The translations under genes and the position numbers were made by a program. The notes beneath the pieces are model-generated. The model saw nothing but the letters and a program-made list of their open reading frames with translations, was not told where the DNA came from and did no database searches. From Rachycentron canadum (Eukaryota > Chordata > Actinopteri > Carangiformes > Rachycentridae), in NCBI GenBank assembly GCA_038496675.1, contig CM076667.1, positions 16,960,830-17,024,829 on the forward strand: 64,000 bases of DNA, read 5' to 3'. Position 1 is the stretch's first letter. Each line of letters opens with the position of its first letter. Below are positions 50,160 to 61,640 of this stretch, in pieces.

Positions 50160-50847
50160 GGGTAGGCCTTAGAAATGGGCTAATTGTTAAAAGTACTAGA
50201 AAAAAGTAGTGATTTTTAAAAAAGTTCAAAAAGTTGGGTAAATAATGGATAAATGATTTAAATAGGTTGCAAAGATAGATAAAGGTTTGGAATTGCTAGC
50301 TAGTAGCCTTTAGTTAAAAGGTTGCAACTGATGTCCAAAAGCAATGGATAACTAGCTAAGAGTTAGCTCAAGGTAATGTATAAACAGCTCTAATAGGCCT
50401 AGGGAAAGGTATTGAATAAACTGATAAAATGGGTAAAAGTAACAGATAAAGTTTTACCTCAGTAATGGATGCCATTGTTAACTGTTATCCTGTAGCTAAG
50501 TAGTTAACACCGATGGGTAACTGGCTAAAAGAGTTAGCTAAAAGTAATGGGTAAATGCCAATAGCTTAGCTAAAGGTAATGAATAAACTGTTACAGGTAA
50601 ATGTAGGATAAAATAGGTGGTAATGGTTAAATGGTTTAACCACCCAGCTTCAGTATAAAATACAAACTTGGCCAAACGGATGGAAACATTGTTGCTTCAG
50701 TTGTATGAAAAAGATGCAATGACTTGTGTCCAATAACATCCAGTTTAAAATCCGCTCCCATGAACACATCAGGATGTCAGCTAGTGTTGATAAAGAGCTG
50801 CAGGGCTGTGAGAGCACGTCAGTCAACAAAGTTTGGGAAACACTGTC
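50160..50847 (-). repeat. Dispersed fish repeat with degenerate tandem core and hAT-like end
   Basis: From 50170 to 50640 the text loosely repeats modules such as AGCTAAAGGTAATGAATAAAC and GGGTAACTGGCTAAAAG. The right part (50641-50847) is unique and ends AAAGTTTGGGAAACACTG. On the minus strand this reads CAGTGTTTCCCAAACTTT, a hAT-type terminus. I recognise the whole order from a teleost repeat. The partner terminus on the left is not evident, perhaps lost next to the Tc1 insertion. Confidence 0.55.
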
Positions 50848-52617
50848 ATAGCAGAAACCTTCACTGTCAGAAATCCATATTTTATTCATTTTTACTGTTG
50901 CTGTTGACTTGCATTTTTACATGACTCCTTTGTTACCTCTGTAGTCTTCCCTGTGTTGTGGGATTGCAGCAGGGTAATGTTGTTGTTTGTACTCTAATAT
51001 TAGTGCTGTGCTTTCACTCACTGCTTTTTCTAATCCTGGGGGTGTTTCATCTCCACTTTCACATCAACTTTGAGAGAGAAAATAGATTCAGACTAAACAC
51101 CTCTCCAGACACTTTTGTCTCCAAACAGCAGTGTCCGTTTCATTATCTGTCCTGTGGCCACTTCTGGCCCGTCGGCAAGATCGTCTGCAATTTCAAACTG
51201 TTTAGGTTTTGTATTTGTGTCCGTTTAAAGCTTCGATGCTGCAGAGAGTTACCCTTTGATGAGTCCTTTCTCTCTCTGTGGAGTTTCTATTTCCAGTCAT
51301 GTTGACAGTCGGCCACAGACACATTTCATCGTGGATTAATGGCACTCTGATGAGGTCTGCATGTGTTCTGCAGGCCTCCCAACAGGATAAGCCTCACATG
51401 GTCATGGCCATCAGCTAGTGACAAGCTTTGACGGGTTTATAAACACCTGAAATGAGAGGACTGCAAGTGTGCTGTGTATTGAGGTTATTGTGGGTTGTTG
51501 TTGGTGAGAAATCCACCTTGTGCAATTTCAGCACTTTTTTTCTTATTTTAAAAGGCGAAGAACTGACCAAAACCATGTAACCAGCATCCCTGGGATCCAT
51601 GTTGTTGTCTGGTGGTGTATTTCTGTCACTTCACTATGGCTAAATGGAGTCAGTGCAGTGGGATGTCACGATGAGAGGTTTCCAGTACCGCTGTATAAGA
51701 CTTGATTCTGCTATCTCTAACACCAAGAGTGTGCTTTATCCTTATCTCAGATCAACTGCTTTTTTCAAGGCTCAGGGAGAATCACAGGAGGCGCAGACCA
51801 GCTACTTTCTCTACTGACAGAAGCCTCTTTAGACCATCATGCAGTGCAGCGACATCTAGGAGCTACTGCAGCGCTTGTGTGCAATGGTAGAGATGGGGCA
51901 GTATGAAGGAGTAATGGTATAAAATATATAAAAAAAGACACTTTATGATAGAATAATTTGTCAAATTTATGATATCTAGTAAAGCTACATTAGACAAAAC
52001 ATTAATCCACTTTCTTCATGATTAATGATTAAGGTTTTTTTTTTTTTTTTTAAGATTAAAAATGTCAAACATTCAAATCAGACATCACTTTGTACATTTT
52101 ACAGCATTTTCTGACAGTTTATAGAACAAATGATTAATCAATGATTAATGCGTAATCACCATGTGCTGCAGCACTAATAGGAGGATACAGGGTGGGACTT
52201 TACTTTTTAATCTCTGCGATGCACTCAGCAGGCGACTTGTCTTTTATGTTTAAATGTCACATCAGAAAGGCAATATTTTGCCTCCCGTCGTGAGGGTCAC
52301 ATGGCAAATTAGCATCACATCCTACCACAGATTATGTAATCGTCGGTATGAAGCATTTACAGTCATCCATACATATATGTAGTCCTGTCCCCCAAAGGAG
52401 TAACACAAGGGAAACCACATTACATGATTCTTGTAGGATAAGAAAATGTTTGTTTCGCATTGTCTCTAAAAAAAAAAAAAACAAGCAAACTTTTTTTTTT
52501 TTTTTTTTAATCACAGGTCTTCAGTAAGTGATTTAGATGATCATGATGAGCAAGAGCAGATAAAATATTGAAGTTAATGCATGATGAAAATAGTGTCTTA
52601 ACTTGCCACTTACTAAG
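50848..52617. other. Non-coding sequence
   Basis: No gene recognised. It includes T or A tracts at 52035-52051, 52468-52480 and about 52491-52508. Open frames up to 115 codons (50958-51305) lack a recognisable product. Confidence 0.45.
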
Positions 52618-52631
52618 CCACTAGAGGGCAG
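52618..52631 (+). promoter_or_regulatory. Candidate CTCF motif (forward)
   Basis: CCACTAGAGGGCAG matches the CTCF core consensus closely and is followed by TGTGGCAC. Binding cannot be judged from sequence. Confidence 0.45.
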
Positions 52632-53579
52632 TGTGGCACTGCAGTATCTGACATAGAGTCCTGAATTGACTCAGTGGGATGTATTTTTAAAGTGCATAAT
52701 TTTTAAGTAATTGAAGTATATATTTTGGAGGGAGGAAAAAAATTTGTCCAATAAATACACTGAATGGAGATATATGATTATTTTTACTGTTGTACCACTG
52801 CCCTAATCCTTTACTGCCTGAGCTTCATCAAGCATTAACAGTCTTTCAATGGCAATACGCAGTAGACACTGTTTGTTCTGTTCAGATTGGAGCTTTAGTT
52901 TGGTAGCATTTAATACATGTTGGATTTTATTTTTTTTATTTTTATTTATTTATTTTGCAGTTTGCAAGATTTCCACTGCTCTGAGATAAATTCAGAACTT
53001 AACTTTTTTTTTTTTTTTTGACTCTACAAATCATGCAGCTCCTCTCTTTTGTCTTTTCTCGGTCACAGCAGGCTAGTTTGATTATCTCGGCCCTTAAGTG
53101 CCCTCCAGTTCTGTGTGCGCACACCAAATCCCAATTAGCTCCCCCCAGTTTCAGAACCATTTGCAACTTTGCTAATCTTTGCATCTGCAAGGCCCAGAAA
53201 ATCCCCCAATTCTTCTGATTACTTTCATAATGAGAATATGAAAGTTTAATTTGTGTGACTCAGTTGAGACTTAGAGAAAACTAAAGTAAATTGATGGCTC
53301 CTTGCAATGAATATGTATTAACTGCTGCTCTCCTTATATACATCGATCACTTCACTAAATTTGTCAATTTAGTGACAGGACTTTTGTCCCGTCAAATAAT
53401 TAGAAATTCCCTGAGGCTTATTTGTCCATCTCATTAATACATGGATTTTGTGTCTTTTAAAAACTAAAACTCATTTACTTCTGCAGTTATTGAGCTGACA
53501 TCAGAATATAAATAGCCACAGAACCCGGTTATTCAGAGAGCAAAAGTGCTAAACGGATTTTTCAAGGAACATAGGAGCT
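52632..53579. other. Non-coding sequence
   Basis: No gene recognised. T-rich tracts lie at about 52928-52955 and 53002-53020. Confidence 0.45.
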
Positions 53580-53766
53580 AAGCTGAAAAGTATTTGGATT
53601 GAGGGTAGACTTCTTAATTACCGCGGCTTTGTTGGCCAACAGCAGGGCAAACACCAGCACGAGTGTGCCAAGTATTGATCCCTGCTCTCATTACGCCGCG
53701 GGCCCATTGTAATGCACTGTTATCACTCCAAGCTCCCTCGCTGGAGTCTATGGAAATTATCATTGA
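53580..53766. promoter_or_regulatory. Candidate conserved non-coding element
   Basis: A balanced-composition stretch with homeodomain-type TTAATTAC, CpG-containing words (ACCGCGG, ACGCCGCGGG) and TATGGAAATTATCATTG, bounded on the right by a 23-base T run. There is no coding frame. The texture differs from the decayed repeats around it, but conservation is untested. Confidence 0.25.
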
Positions 53767-54017
53767 TTTTTTTTTTTTTTTTTTTTTTTGCACCCTTGGT
53801 AAAATGGCAGGAGACTGCCTATCTCAATCATCTTTGCACTTTGGATTTCTACTCTTGAGGCTCTCTCCTGCTCATTAGCACCGGTAATCTTCTCTCATCC
53901 TGATGACTCTGGATGACGAGGCCGTGGGCCATGCTGAACCCGTTCATGCTATACAGCTAAGCCTTTGCAGTAACTTTGCACTTGAAGTTGCTCTTTTTTT
54001 TTTTTTTTTTTTTTTTT
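53767..54017. repeat. Pair of T homopolymers (23 and 24 bases) about 200 bp apart
   Basis: Runs at 53767-53789 and 53994-54017 in the same orientation flank about 200 bp of unique sequence. No SINE-like body or target duplication was noticed. Confidence 0.9.
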
Positions 54018-54539
54018 CATGCTGATCTCCAACAGATGAAAGTTGCTGTCTGGCAGCAAAGTGATCAAGACTGTCTTGACCCTGTGTCCGGGGGGGGGGG
54101 ACAAATACACCTTTTGCCTCCTTATGTGTTTGTATGGGAACTTGTTCAGAGTGTACACAATGAAATTACATTTGGAGGCACATCTGAGAGCTCTGCTCCC
54201 GTGATATGAATAATGCAACATGCACACAGAGAGAATAGATTTTCTCACTTTTAACACCACCAGATGAAGTGGTTTTTCTTAAATGTGTTGCAGATTGCTA
54301 ATTCTGCTGTGGTGGCATTTCTGTTTGTAATAACCTGCTGGTGTGTGGGCACTTAATCATCAGGTACTGCAGCCGTGCTCCCTCTGTCTGAGCTCATACT
54401 ACAGAGGAAACCCTTGTAGAAAACTGGAGCGTCATTACAGTATGTTAGCCTGGAAAAAAAAAAAAAAAAACACGCAGAAACATGCACAAAAACAACATGA
54501 TGCTTATGTTCATGCACATTCAAAGTCGAAGGCTGTGTT

Positions 54540-54780
54540 GGTATTACTCTTCTGAAACAGCTCGGCGGCAGCTCTGTGTTTTCCCGGGGATGATTGACAC
54601 CGCGGGGAGTGTAATTGCATGAGTCACCGAGACCTCCCTGGCCCTTTGAGTGAGCGGTTGGCACGGCAAAATGCTTGGGTCATGACAGCCCATCTGGTGG
54701 CGTATCACAAGCAGTCAACAAGGCCCGACGAGACAAATGGCGCCTCAACAGTAAACAGCCGCCGTTGGTTGGGAGATAGA
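54540..54780. promoter_or_regulatory. Candidate conserved non-coding element with PBX/MEIS-like site
   Basis: A GC-balanced, CpG-containing stretch with TGATTGACA (54591-54599, PBX/MEIS-type), ATGAGTCAC (AP-1-like, about 54619-54627), TCATGACA and a weak CTCF-like CCATCTGGTGGC. No coding frame is recognised. An enhancer is plausible but unproven. Confidence 0.28.
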
Positions 54781-56204
54781 CACTTGAGCCATATCTAAAA
54801 TCACAAGCATATCCTCTATGTGCCCCCAGAGGCATCAGTACCCATCACACCAGACTGTACTTGCTGCATCACACAATCTGATGCTGTCAGAGCCTGTTGC
54901 AATAGATTGTACCACATCTCGCACGCCTTTTCTTCAAGTAATGCAAATGAGTCATCTTTTTAAATAAGGAGAGGTTTCTGTAAAATATGGCAATGTGCTG
55001 ACGTGCAGGCGCTGAAGGCTGCAGGTCAGGTTTAAGCTTGCCCTCTGCTGGATGAAAGAGTTCATGGTCTTCAGTGCAAGAGTCTCACACCTCACGCAGC
55101 AAAGTGAGCTGATGCATAATGAGGCAAAACCATTAGATTAATGACTTCTTACAAAGAGTTTGGTTGTAAGGCTGTGATTGCAGCGATTGCTCAGACTGCA
55201 GCAGCAAAAGACGGTTCCACTTACTTATACACAGCAGTTTTCTTCATGAGGTGCCAGTCTAGCATCACTCTACTGTCCAACAGAGACACAGTGAGACTTC
55301 CCAGCTCATCTTATAAGACAGCAGGACCTCAGTTACTCTAAATAAACCTCAATTCTTTTTTTTTTGTTTTTTTTTTTCCCCATTCCGACACCATATTTCT
55401 TTCCCTTTGTGTTGTATGTATTCTCACTGGAAATTCAGATGAAAAAGAGAGGCCACTTTCTGCTTCTGCCGTCACGCTGTTTATCCTTATGTATCCTAAA
55501 CCCACACACGAGCGCTCAGGGCAAACTTAGGTGTTGAATGGCCTTGGTCAGATATCTAGAGAGATGTGTACAAATAGCCATAAGCCTTCATAGGTTCTTT
55601 TCTTTGCCTTTGTTCTCCATGCTGCAGATATCATTCACCAGTATTGCTGTAGAAAATGTAATAAAATATAAACAGTACTACTCTACTCTACTCTATTTTG
55701 ATATTTTTGGACTCCCTTGTTAAAGTTGAACGGCACCAACAGAACCAGTGATCGTGATAAAAGGGCTATTGCTGCAGTGACTGGATTCATCGCTTGTATT
55801 AATGCAAATAGGATTTGAAGAATACAATGCATTATGGCTTGTTGACAGTGATGGTGATGTGGTGTGACAGACTTTTAAGGCAATTGCTCACACACACTCA
55901 GAATGTCTCTTTTTTTTTTTTTTCAACGTGTCAACACATCCGTCCACATTGTCAATACGAGCGAGCCCTGAATGTATCACACTAGGATACTGATGTGTAT
56001 TTTTTTTTCTTCCAGCCACTCAGCTTTCGGTTGATTTGTCTGTGTGCATTGGATGCCATCAGTTGTCATACTTAAATACCAATATTTCATGGACTGGAAC
56101 AGTTACTGGGTCTGCATCATGCTCTAAAATGTTTCCACTGTTTAAACATTTATTCAATGTAAATGCAGTTAAACCCAAATAAACTGTATATACAAGTGGC
56201 TGTT
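54781..56204. other. Non-coding sequence
   Basis: No gene recognised. It contains T-rich tracts around 55358-55378 and 55910-55923 and a short CTCTA repeat (55681-55695). Confidence 0.45.
55038..55051 (-). promoter_or_regulatory. Candidate CTCF motif (reverse)
   Basis: TTGCCCTCTGCTGG on the plus strand is CCAGCAGAGGGCAA on the minus strand, a close CTCF match. With the forward motif at 52618 it forms a convergent pair about 2.4 kb apart. Confidence 0.45.
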
Positions 56205-56690
56205 GTTTCTGTGCCTTCTATCTAATGGCCATCACGGGGCGACTCCACTGGCTGTAAAAATGTTTGTAGTCTAGGGGAAAATGCCCCTACTTCTCACTTG
56301 ATTTATTACCTTTCCAAATGTTTATAGCCTCAGTCTCTAGTTTCAAGTCTTACTCTATACAACATTATGTTCATATTTTTAAATTATAATATTTATATAT
56401 TATATAAATTTATAGGAAAATGAACCATAAAGCAAGGTATTCCTTCGGGTATTGCTGGTATGCATTAGGGCGTGGCTATCCCGTGATTGGCAGACTGTAC
56501 CAGAAACAGTGACCCACCTATTTCAGAGCAGGTCAGTTGCACCCCTCACGCCTTCCCATCTCCACCTTCTCTTTTAAATATGGTTTCTCCTGGCTTCCTA
56601 AAAATCAAGATACTGCCAAATTGCAAACTCAAGGCTTCAAACCTGCAGCTCACAAGCCAAGTGGGTGATGTCACGAAGGGTTGACACTTG
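56205..56690 (+). repeat. Dispersed fish repeat, copy 2 (partner of 12241-12615)
   Basis: Same-strand relative of the 12.2-kb copy, longer by an internal segment (56245-56300) and an AT-rich expansion (56375-56415). The matching blocks are CTAATGGCCATCACGGGGCG, CACTTGATTTATTACCT, GGTATGCATTAGGGCGTGGC, CAGACTGTACCAG and TTTCAGAGCAGGTCAG. The copy continues further right (GGTGATGTCACGAAGG). No coding capacity. Confidence 0.72.
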
Positions 56691-56734
56691 GTTAGACCAC
56701 AAATAACATAGTGTTCATGATTGGGGACTAGCAG

Positions 56735-56838
56735 AGGATGTTGTTATGATGCTATGTAAAGCCCTTTGAGACAAACTGTTTGTAAAAATGGGCTATACAA
56801 ATAAAATTGCCTTGCCTTGCCTTGCCTTGCCCCCCCCT
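56735..56838 (+). repeat. LINE (L2/CR1-like) 3' tail with (CCTTG)n
   Basis: The sequence AAAGCCCTTTGAGACAAACT, GGGCTATACAAATAAAATTG and then four CCTTG units is the familiar 3' end of fish L2/CR1-type LINEs, which finish in short tandem repeats. The body is 5'-truncated to about 100 bp, as expected for target-primed insertions. A C-run follows. Confidence 0.7.
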
Positions 56839-58569
56839 GCAGATTTGCCCTGATGATGAACCAGTTTCTACTGATAAACTTTCTCATGTTCATGCCAGAC
56901 ATTTTCTCTTCCTCCTTCCTGTCTGAGATTCATGACCTCGCCACAGTTTTTTAAGCTTTTATTCTGTCACACCTGATTTTTGAGCTTTGACAGGCGCTCT
57001 TTTAATTGCATAACTTTGCAGTACCTTCTTCCTCTGCAGTGGCTAAATGGCACAAGAGAAAAAGTGGACAGAAACATGCATTCATTTAATTTCATTTTTT
57101 TTTTTGTTTGTTTGCTTTTCTTTTTTTAATTTTGAGGTTTTCTCAGTTTCTCAAAATTTTCCACCACATTTGGAAGGAAAATCCACTTCATGTCTAACTA
57201 AGCATCAGTGGACCAATTATAAAAAGCCCTGGCTGCTTCTGTGGAGATAAAACCACACCCACAAAAATCCTCTTCAGAACGACCAAAGACCTAACCCTAA
57301 CCTATACGGAGGTTGGCATGCTTTAATCTGAACTGAGTTGGGGAAGAAATACCCAGGACAACTTGTGTTGGTGTGATGATTACAGCGGCAATGTAAAGAG
57401 CAATGTAAATTCAGCGCGTGGGTGGAATCTCCCTTTAACCTCCATGTTTGGCAGTGGAGTCGGTGCACTCCTGCCCATCGTCCCACAGGGATCTATATTT
57501 CTGCTTGTAGTCATTAAACACAAGTTTTCTGGGCCTTTCCAACACCAATGAGTGAAAGACAGAATGAAAGTGAAATGTGTGGGATGTCTTTGAGAGGCTA
57601 CTGACATGATATACGTACTGGAAGTCCATTTAGCTGATGGAGAACATTTCCTCTGGAGCAAAATGTCTTATTTTGAAGTTACCGTCTGGTGGTCTGACTT
57701 GGTATTTGGTAAATATCTATACACTCAGATTATCAGATGTGGCATTTGAAGACGAATCTTATTTGTTTTCTGGTTTATTGCTATTGATCAGAGGAAACTT
57801 GTCCAATAAATCATATGAGCACTGAGTTTTACAGACTTCACAGGTTGTTTTAGTCGAGGTAGAGGAGGAAGAAGGGTTTGATGTATTTCCAGTGCAGCTA
57901 TTTCTGCGCTTTGGTTTGAAGTTATGGTTTGTTTCTGTGAACCCCAAGTGTCTTTTTAAGGAACCACAAGGACTCTTTATATAAATAAAACTTTTTCCAC
58001 ATAGACTTGTTATAGGGGAGGCATTTTTTTTTTTTTTTTGGTGATGCCATAATTCCTCCCCTTCTTCATTATAGTCCAATATAAGTGTGTTCCAGGGAAT
58101 ATCTAGGTCTTTGAAAACCTTTTTATATCCGTCTCCTAAGCTAAGCCTTTCAGCAGTAAGCTCTTGAAGACGTTACGTTAGCTCCTGGTTGCCCATGTGT
58201 GTCTCTGCTCACCAAAGTACACTGAGCAACAAAGAAACCTTTGAGTGAAATCCTTTAATTAGAATCACTTCACTTGATTTCAGGTGAAAGCATATTGGCT
58301 TTGTACATGCTTCGAATGGGAACAGTTAAACCCCAGCACGCTCGCAGCCCCCCAATTTTAAGGGGTGATGCACAATGAAGGAGTTTAAGCTTCTTGGTTT
58401 AATACAGAGCAGCAGCCTTTTTGTTTTTGTCCAGACTTTGCTCTTTCCTGTGCCTTATGGGTGAAATGCTTTTCTTATTTCAGGCTATAGGCTATTTGAA
58501 GAGGTCATGACAGATGCGTTTGTTACCTCATCAAGACAAACTTGTGTTAAAAGCATATTTTGTGCATTT
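56839..58569. other. Non-coding sequence
   Basis: No gene recognised. A short CCTAAC doublet (about 57289-57302) echoes the telomere motif, and a T run lies at 58026-58040. Confidence 0.45.
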
Positions 58570-59320
58570 AAATTGCCACTTCAATAGTGTAGAGTGATTT
58601 CCATTGCCACCTTGAAAATTGAATTTAAACCCCTCTATATGTGCTGTGCTGCATATAGTAATTTGAACTGAAGGCGGTCATTTAGCCCCATTTGGCCTGA
58701 TTACATGGCATTCTGTTGCCTTGGCCGTGGCTTTACATATTGTTTTCTGAGCCCCGTCCTTGTCTCACTGCATTTTCAATCTGCAGCCTTTATTGAAATG
58801 TATAGCGTGTCCCTGCCACGGCCCATTTTCATATAACTGGTGGAGGCGATTTTATTGACTTATTGCAAAAAGAAAAAAAGAAAAAAAGGAGCCGGTGTAC
58901 GGCCGATCACACAAGCCTCATCTGTCCCTGCGTCCCTGGCAGTTAAAAAGAGATGATTTGTTGTGTTAACTCCCATGGCGCTCTACATCGCCCCTAAAAC
59001 AAGATGCTGTTCCCCGTGACAATGAACACTCTCCGCCTGAACATAAACAACAGTTTTATTGTGCTCCAGTGTGTGAGCTTCCAAATCAATGCTTTGTAAA
59101 TCATCCTCGGGAGGCATGCAAACACAGATCCATTCTGTGTAGCCAAAACATCTATGCACACCCTGGCACATAAATACAGATGGATAAAGAGCACGGGGCC
59201 AGTGCCGCCAATAATAATGAGTCGCTTTGTGGCAAAAATGGCAGCGAATCAGAGAAATGATGGGATCAGCGAAGCCATCAGCCATCCTTTCAGCTCCATT
59301 CAAAACTTGAGCCTCCATTG
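58570..59320. promoter_or_regulatory. Candidate conserved non-coding block
   Basis: About 750 bp of non-repetitive, balanced-composition sequence with few long homopolymers. It includes CACGGCCCATTTTCATATAA, GTGTACGGCCGATC, AACAGTTTTATTGTGC and GCCGCCAATAATAATGAG. The 111-codon minus-strand frame (58983-59318) is not recognisable. The texture suggests a regulatory block; this is inference only. Confidence 0.28.
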
Positions 59321-60009
59321 AAGTTTAACAAAAGCATAATATTTTCTAATATTTCACTACTGCTGAACCTCACCTTGCTGCCTATTTGTATTAGTTTTAC
59401 TTAATGGATTTTGTGCCTCCAGAGACAGTAGAGTCTAAAAATGAGCAGCAAGTTGTAGACAACAGCAGAAAGTGGGGCAGAGATGCAGGTGCAAGGCTAG
59501 AAAAAGAGCCTACTCAGCCTTGTCCTTTAGGTGTAACCTGGTTTGGAGTATTGATGGGCCGAGGACCTGCAGCGCATACAAGTGTGCAGTCTGTTGCATG
59601 CCATTCCTCAGAGAGCCGACGCCTCAGGGATAAACCTTACAGCTTCATTAACCCTGTTCTTAATGGTAAAGTTAATATGCATTTCTTAATGAGAGCACTG
59701 TGGCGCCAGTTTAAAGTTATAGGCTACTCCTTTTAAGATTTTCATTATGCCAAAGCTCATCTGTGATACTATTTATGGCTTTTTTTCAGTGTTATTTGTG
59801 GACCGTAATTGCCTCTTTATATAATGTTTTTCTTTGCTAATGATGGCGTTAGCAATTATAAGTCATATACTGGACGTGATGCAGAAGACAAAAGGTTTTT
59901 CATGCCATGCAGAAGACAATATTTAGATGTAGGTCCAGGTCAGAGAACGTTGATTAATCTTCTTGTGAAAACCAACTTGTTGCAGTTAATCTTCTCAGCG
60001 TACGATGGC
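59321..60009. other. Non-coding sequence
   Basis: A 110-codon plus frame (59404-59736) starts MDFVPPETVESK and has balanced amino-acid composition, but I do not recognise it and see no clear splice or promoter context. It is not called as a gene. Confidence 0.4.
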
Positions 60010-60275
60010 TGTACGCTTGTTCTCTTTCCTGCTGAGAGGTAGATGAGAAGATCAATTCAGCTCTCAGTAAACACGAAGCTACTGCCAGCTTTAAATTAGC
60101 TTAGCATAAGAACTGGAATCAAGGCACACAGCCAGATTCTGTCCAAAAGAAAGAAAATCCACATACCAGCACCTTTTAAATCTCACGTTTTTTTTTTGTT
60201 TTGTTTTTTTTCTTTTTGTGGTGGTAAATTAGGTTATGGACTGGTGCTATAATTTGCTCAGTGTGGAGACTGGAT
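60010..60275 (-). repeat. Dispersed fish repeat (AGATGAGAAGATC family)
   Basis: The order CCTGCTGAGAGGTAGATGAG, AACACGAAGCTACTGCCAG, TTAGCTTAGCATAAGAACTG, CTGTCCAAAAGAAAGAAAAT, CCACATACCAGCACCT and later TTATGGACTGGTGCT matches a very common teleost dispersed repeat as I remember it. It is non-coding; strand is by convention only. Confidence 0.65.
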
Positions 60276-60556
60276 GCATCATGCAAGATTTAAAAATGAA
60301 AGCCTGTCATCCATAACTCAGATACAGACGCTACACATAGACATTTGTGGAAAACATGCGCTGCGACCTGCAAACCAAAGTGATCAAGGACATGGTTCTG
60401 ACTGTGAGCTTCACAATGTGAGGCACTGATGGAAATGTTTGCACGTAGGGTGTCATACGTTTGCACCGTTGCTTGTTGACAGACCATGTTGATGCTGCCG
60501 TTAAAAAAACTTGTTCCACATGTGTCCCGATGTGATTTCTTTACCATGCATTCACT

Positions 60557-60590
<34 letters not shown>

Positions 60591-61204
60591 TAATCAAGTT
60601 CCAGAAAGTGCTCACACATATCACACACACACACAGAGATCTAGTTTTACTGTGTTATTTACCTGACATTTTTCAATTTTTCCAGCGTGCACACACAGGC
60701 AGTGTGTGAAATGTGACACTAATTTGCATGCTGACAACGATTTCTGGTGAGATTGCACCCAGCTGATTGATGGCCACGCTGTTGCCCCAGAAACCACCTT
60801 GGGCGATGTGATATGACTCTCCCGTTATCAGACACTGAAGCATATTCCTGTAGTTAATCTTCCCAAATGGGCGTTTCACAGAAGATATCCAGCATCCACG
60901 GGCCTTGACTGGTAATGAAAGACGGCCCTTTTCCAGTGGCACGTCTGAATGCAGCTCATTTCAAAGCAGCGAAAAAATACAAAGAGGGTGACAGGAATGA
61001 AGCTTTTGCTGCATGTTTCATTATTCACTGATGTAGTGTAGAAACTTCCATGTAAGATCATGGCGCTGTGCAGCTGTGTAGCTGTGTGATAGGGAATTAA
61101 TACTGGTTTTGTTTAAGTGAGTTAATCCTGCAGATAAATCATAATGTCAGGCAGTAATGCTGCAGATGTAATCTGGTGCCAAGCTTGAGAGGCATGAGAG
61201 GACA
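60276..61204. other. Non-coding sequence
   Basis: No gene recognised. It contains a 29-base T run (60559-60587) and a short CA repeat (about 60625-60636). Confidence 0.45.
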
Positions 61205-61640
61205 GAATGTGTAATGGTTACAGACCCACAAAGATGCTGTTTGACACTGATTTCTTTTCATATGATGTGCGCAAAAGCATATAGACCCCCCCCCGTCCAC
61301 TTTGGGGAAGGCACTTTACTGTTTCAACTTGACATAGCACCGGTGCACAAAGTCCAGTTTGGTGTGCAAGAACCTGACTGGTCTGTACACAGCCCTGGCC
61401 TCAACTTCCACCCAGCACCCTTGGGGGCTGGAACCCCAGCTGTGAGCCAGACCTCATTACCTGACCTCACGAATCCTCTCATGGCTGAAGAGGAGTCATG
61501 TTCTAAAAATCTTGTGCAAAGTCTTCCCAAAACACTGGAGGCTGTTGTATCATTAGTTTAATATGCATGTCTTTAGAATGAGAAGTCACACGTTGAAGCA
61601 ATGTTGGGGTGTGCACATACTTTTGACCATGTGGTTTAAA
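61205..61640 (+). pseudogene. Tc1/mariner-type transposase C-terminal relic
   Basis: An open plus frame (61214-61561) contains FGEGTLLFQLDIAPVHK near residues 46-62, resembling the region around the second catalytic Asp, then EPDWSVHSPGL, matching a W-P-x-Q-S-P-D-L motif, and finally NLVQSLPKTLEAVVSL at the C-terminus. The third acidic catalytic residue is replaced (NFHP where NPIE is usual), and about ten residues appear deleted between the motifs. The 3' flank ending GTGCACATACTTTTGACCAT resembles a Tc1-type terminal repeat. The 5' half, including the DNA-binding domain and first Asp, is missing. It belongs to a different family from the 49-kb element. Confidence 0.78.

Noticed and set aside
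57289..57302. Second telomere-like motif (CCTAAC doublet)
   Set aside because: Only about two units; expected by chance and not comparable with the three-unit block at 47408.
59404..59736. 110-codon frame with balanced composition
   Set aside because: No recognisable homology, splice context or promoter; length is within chance for 64 kb.
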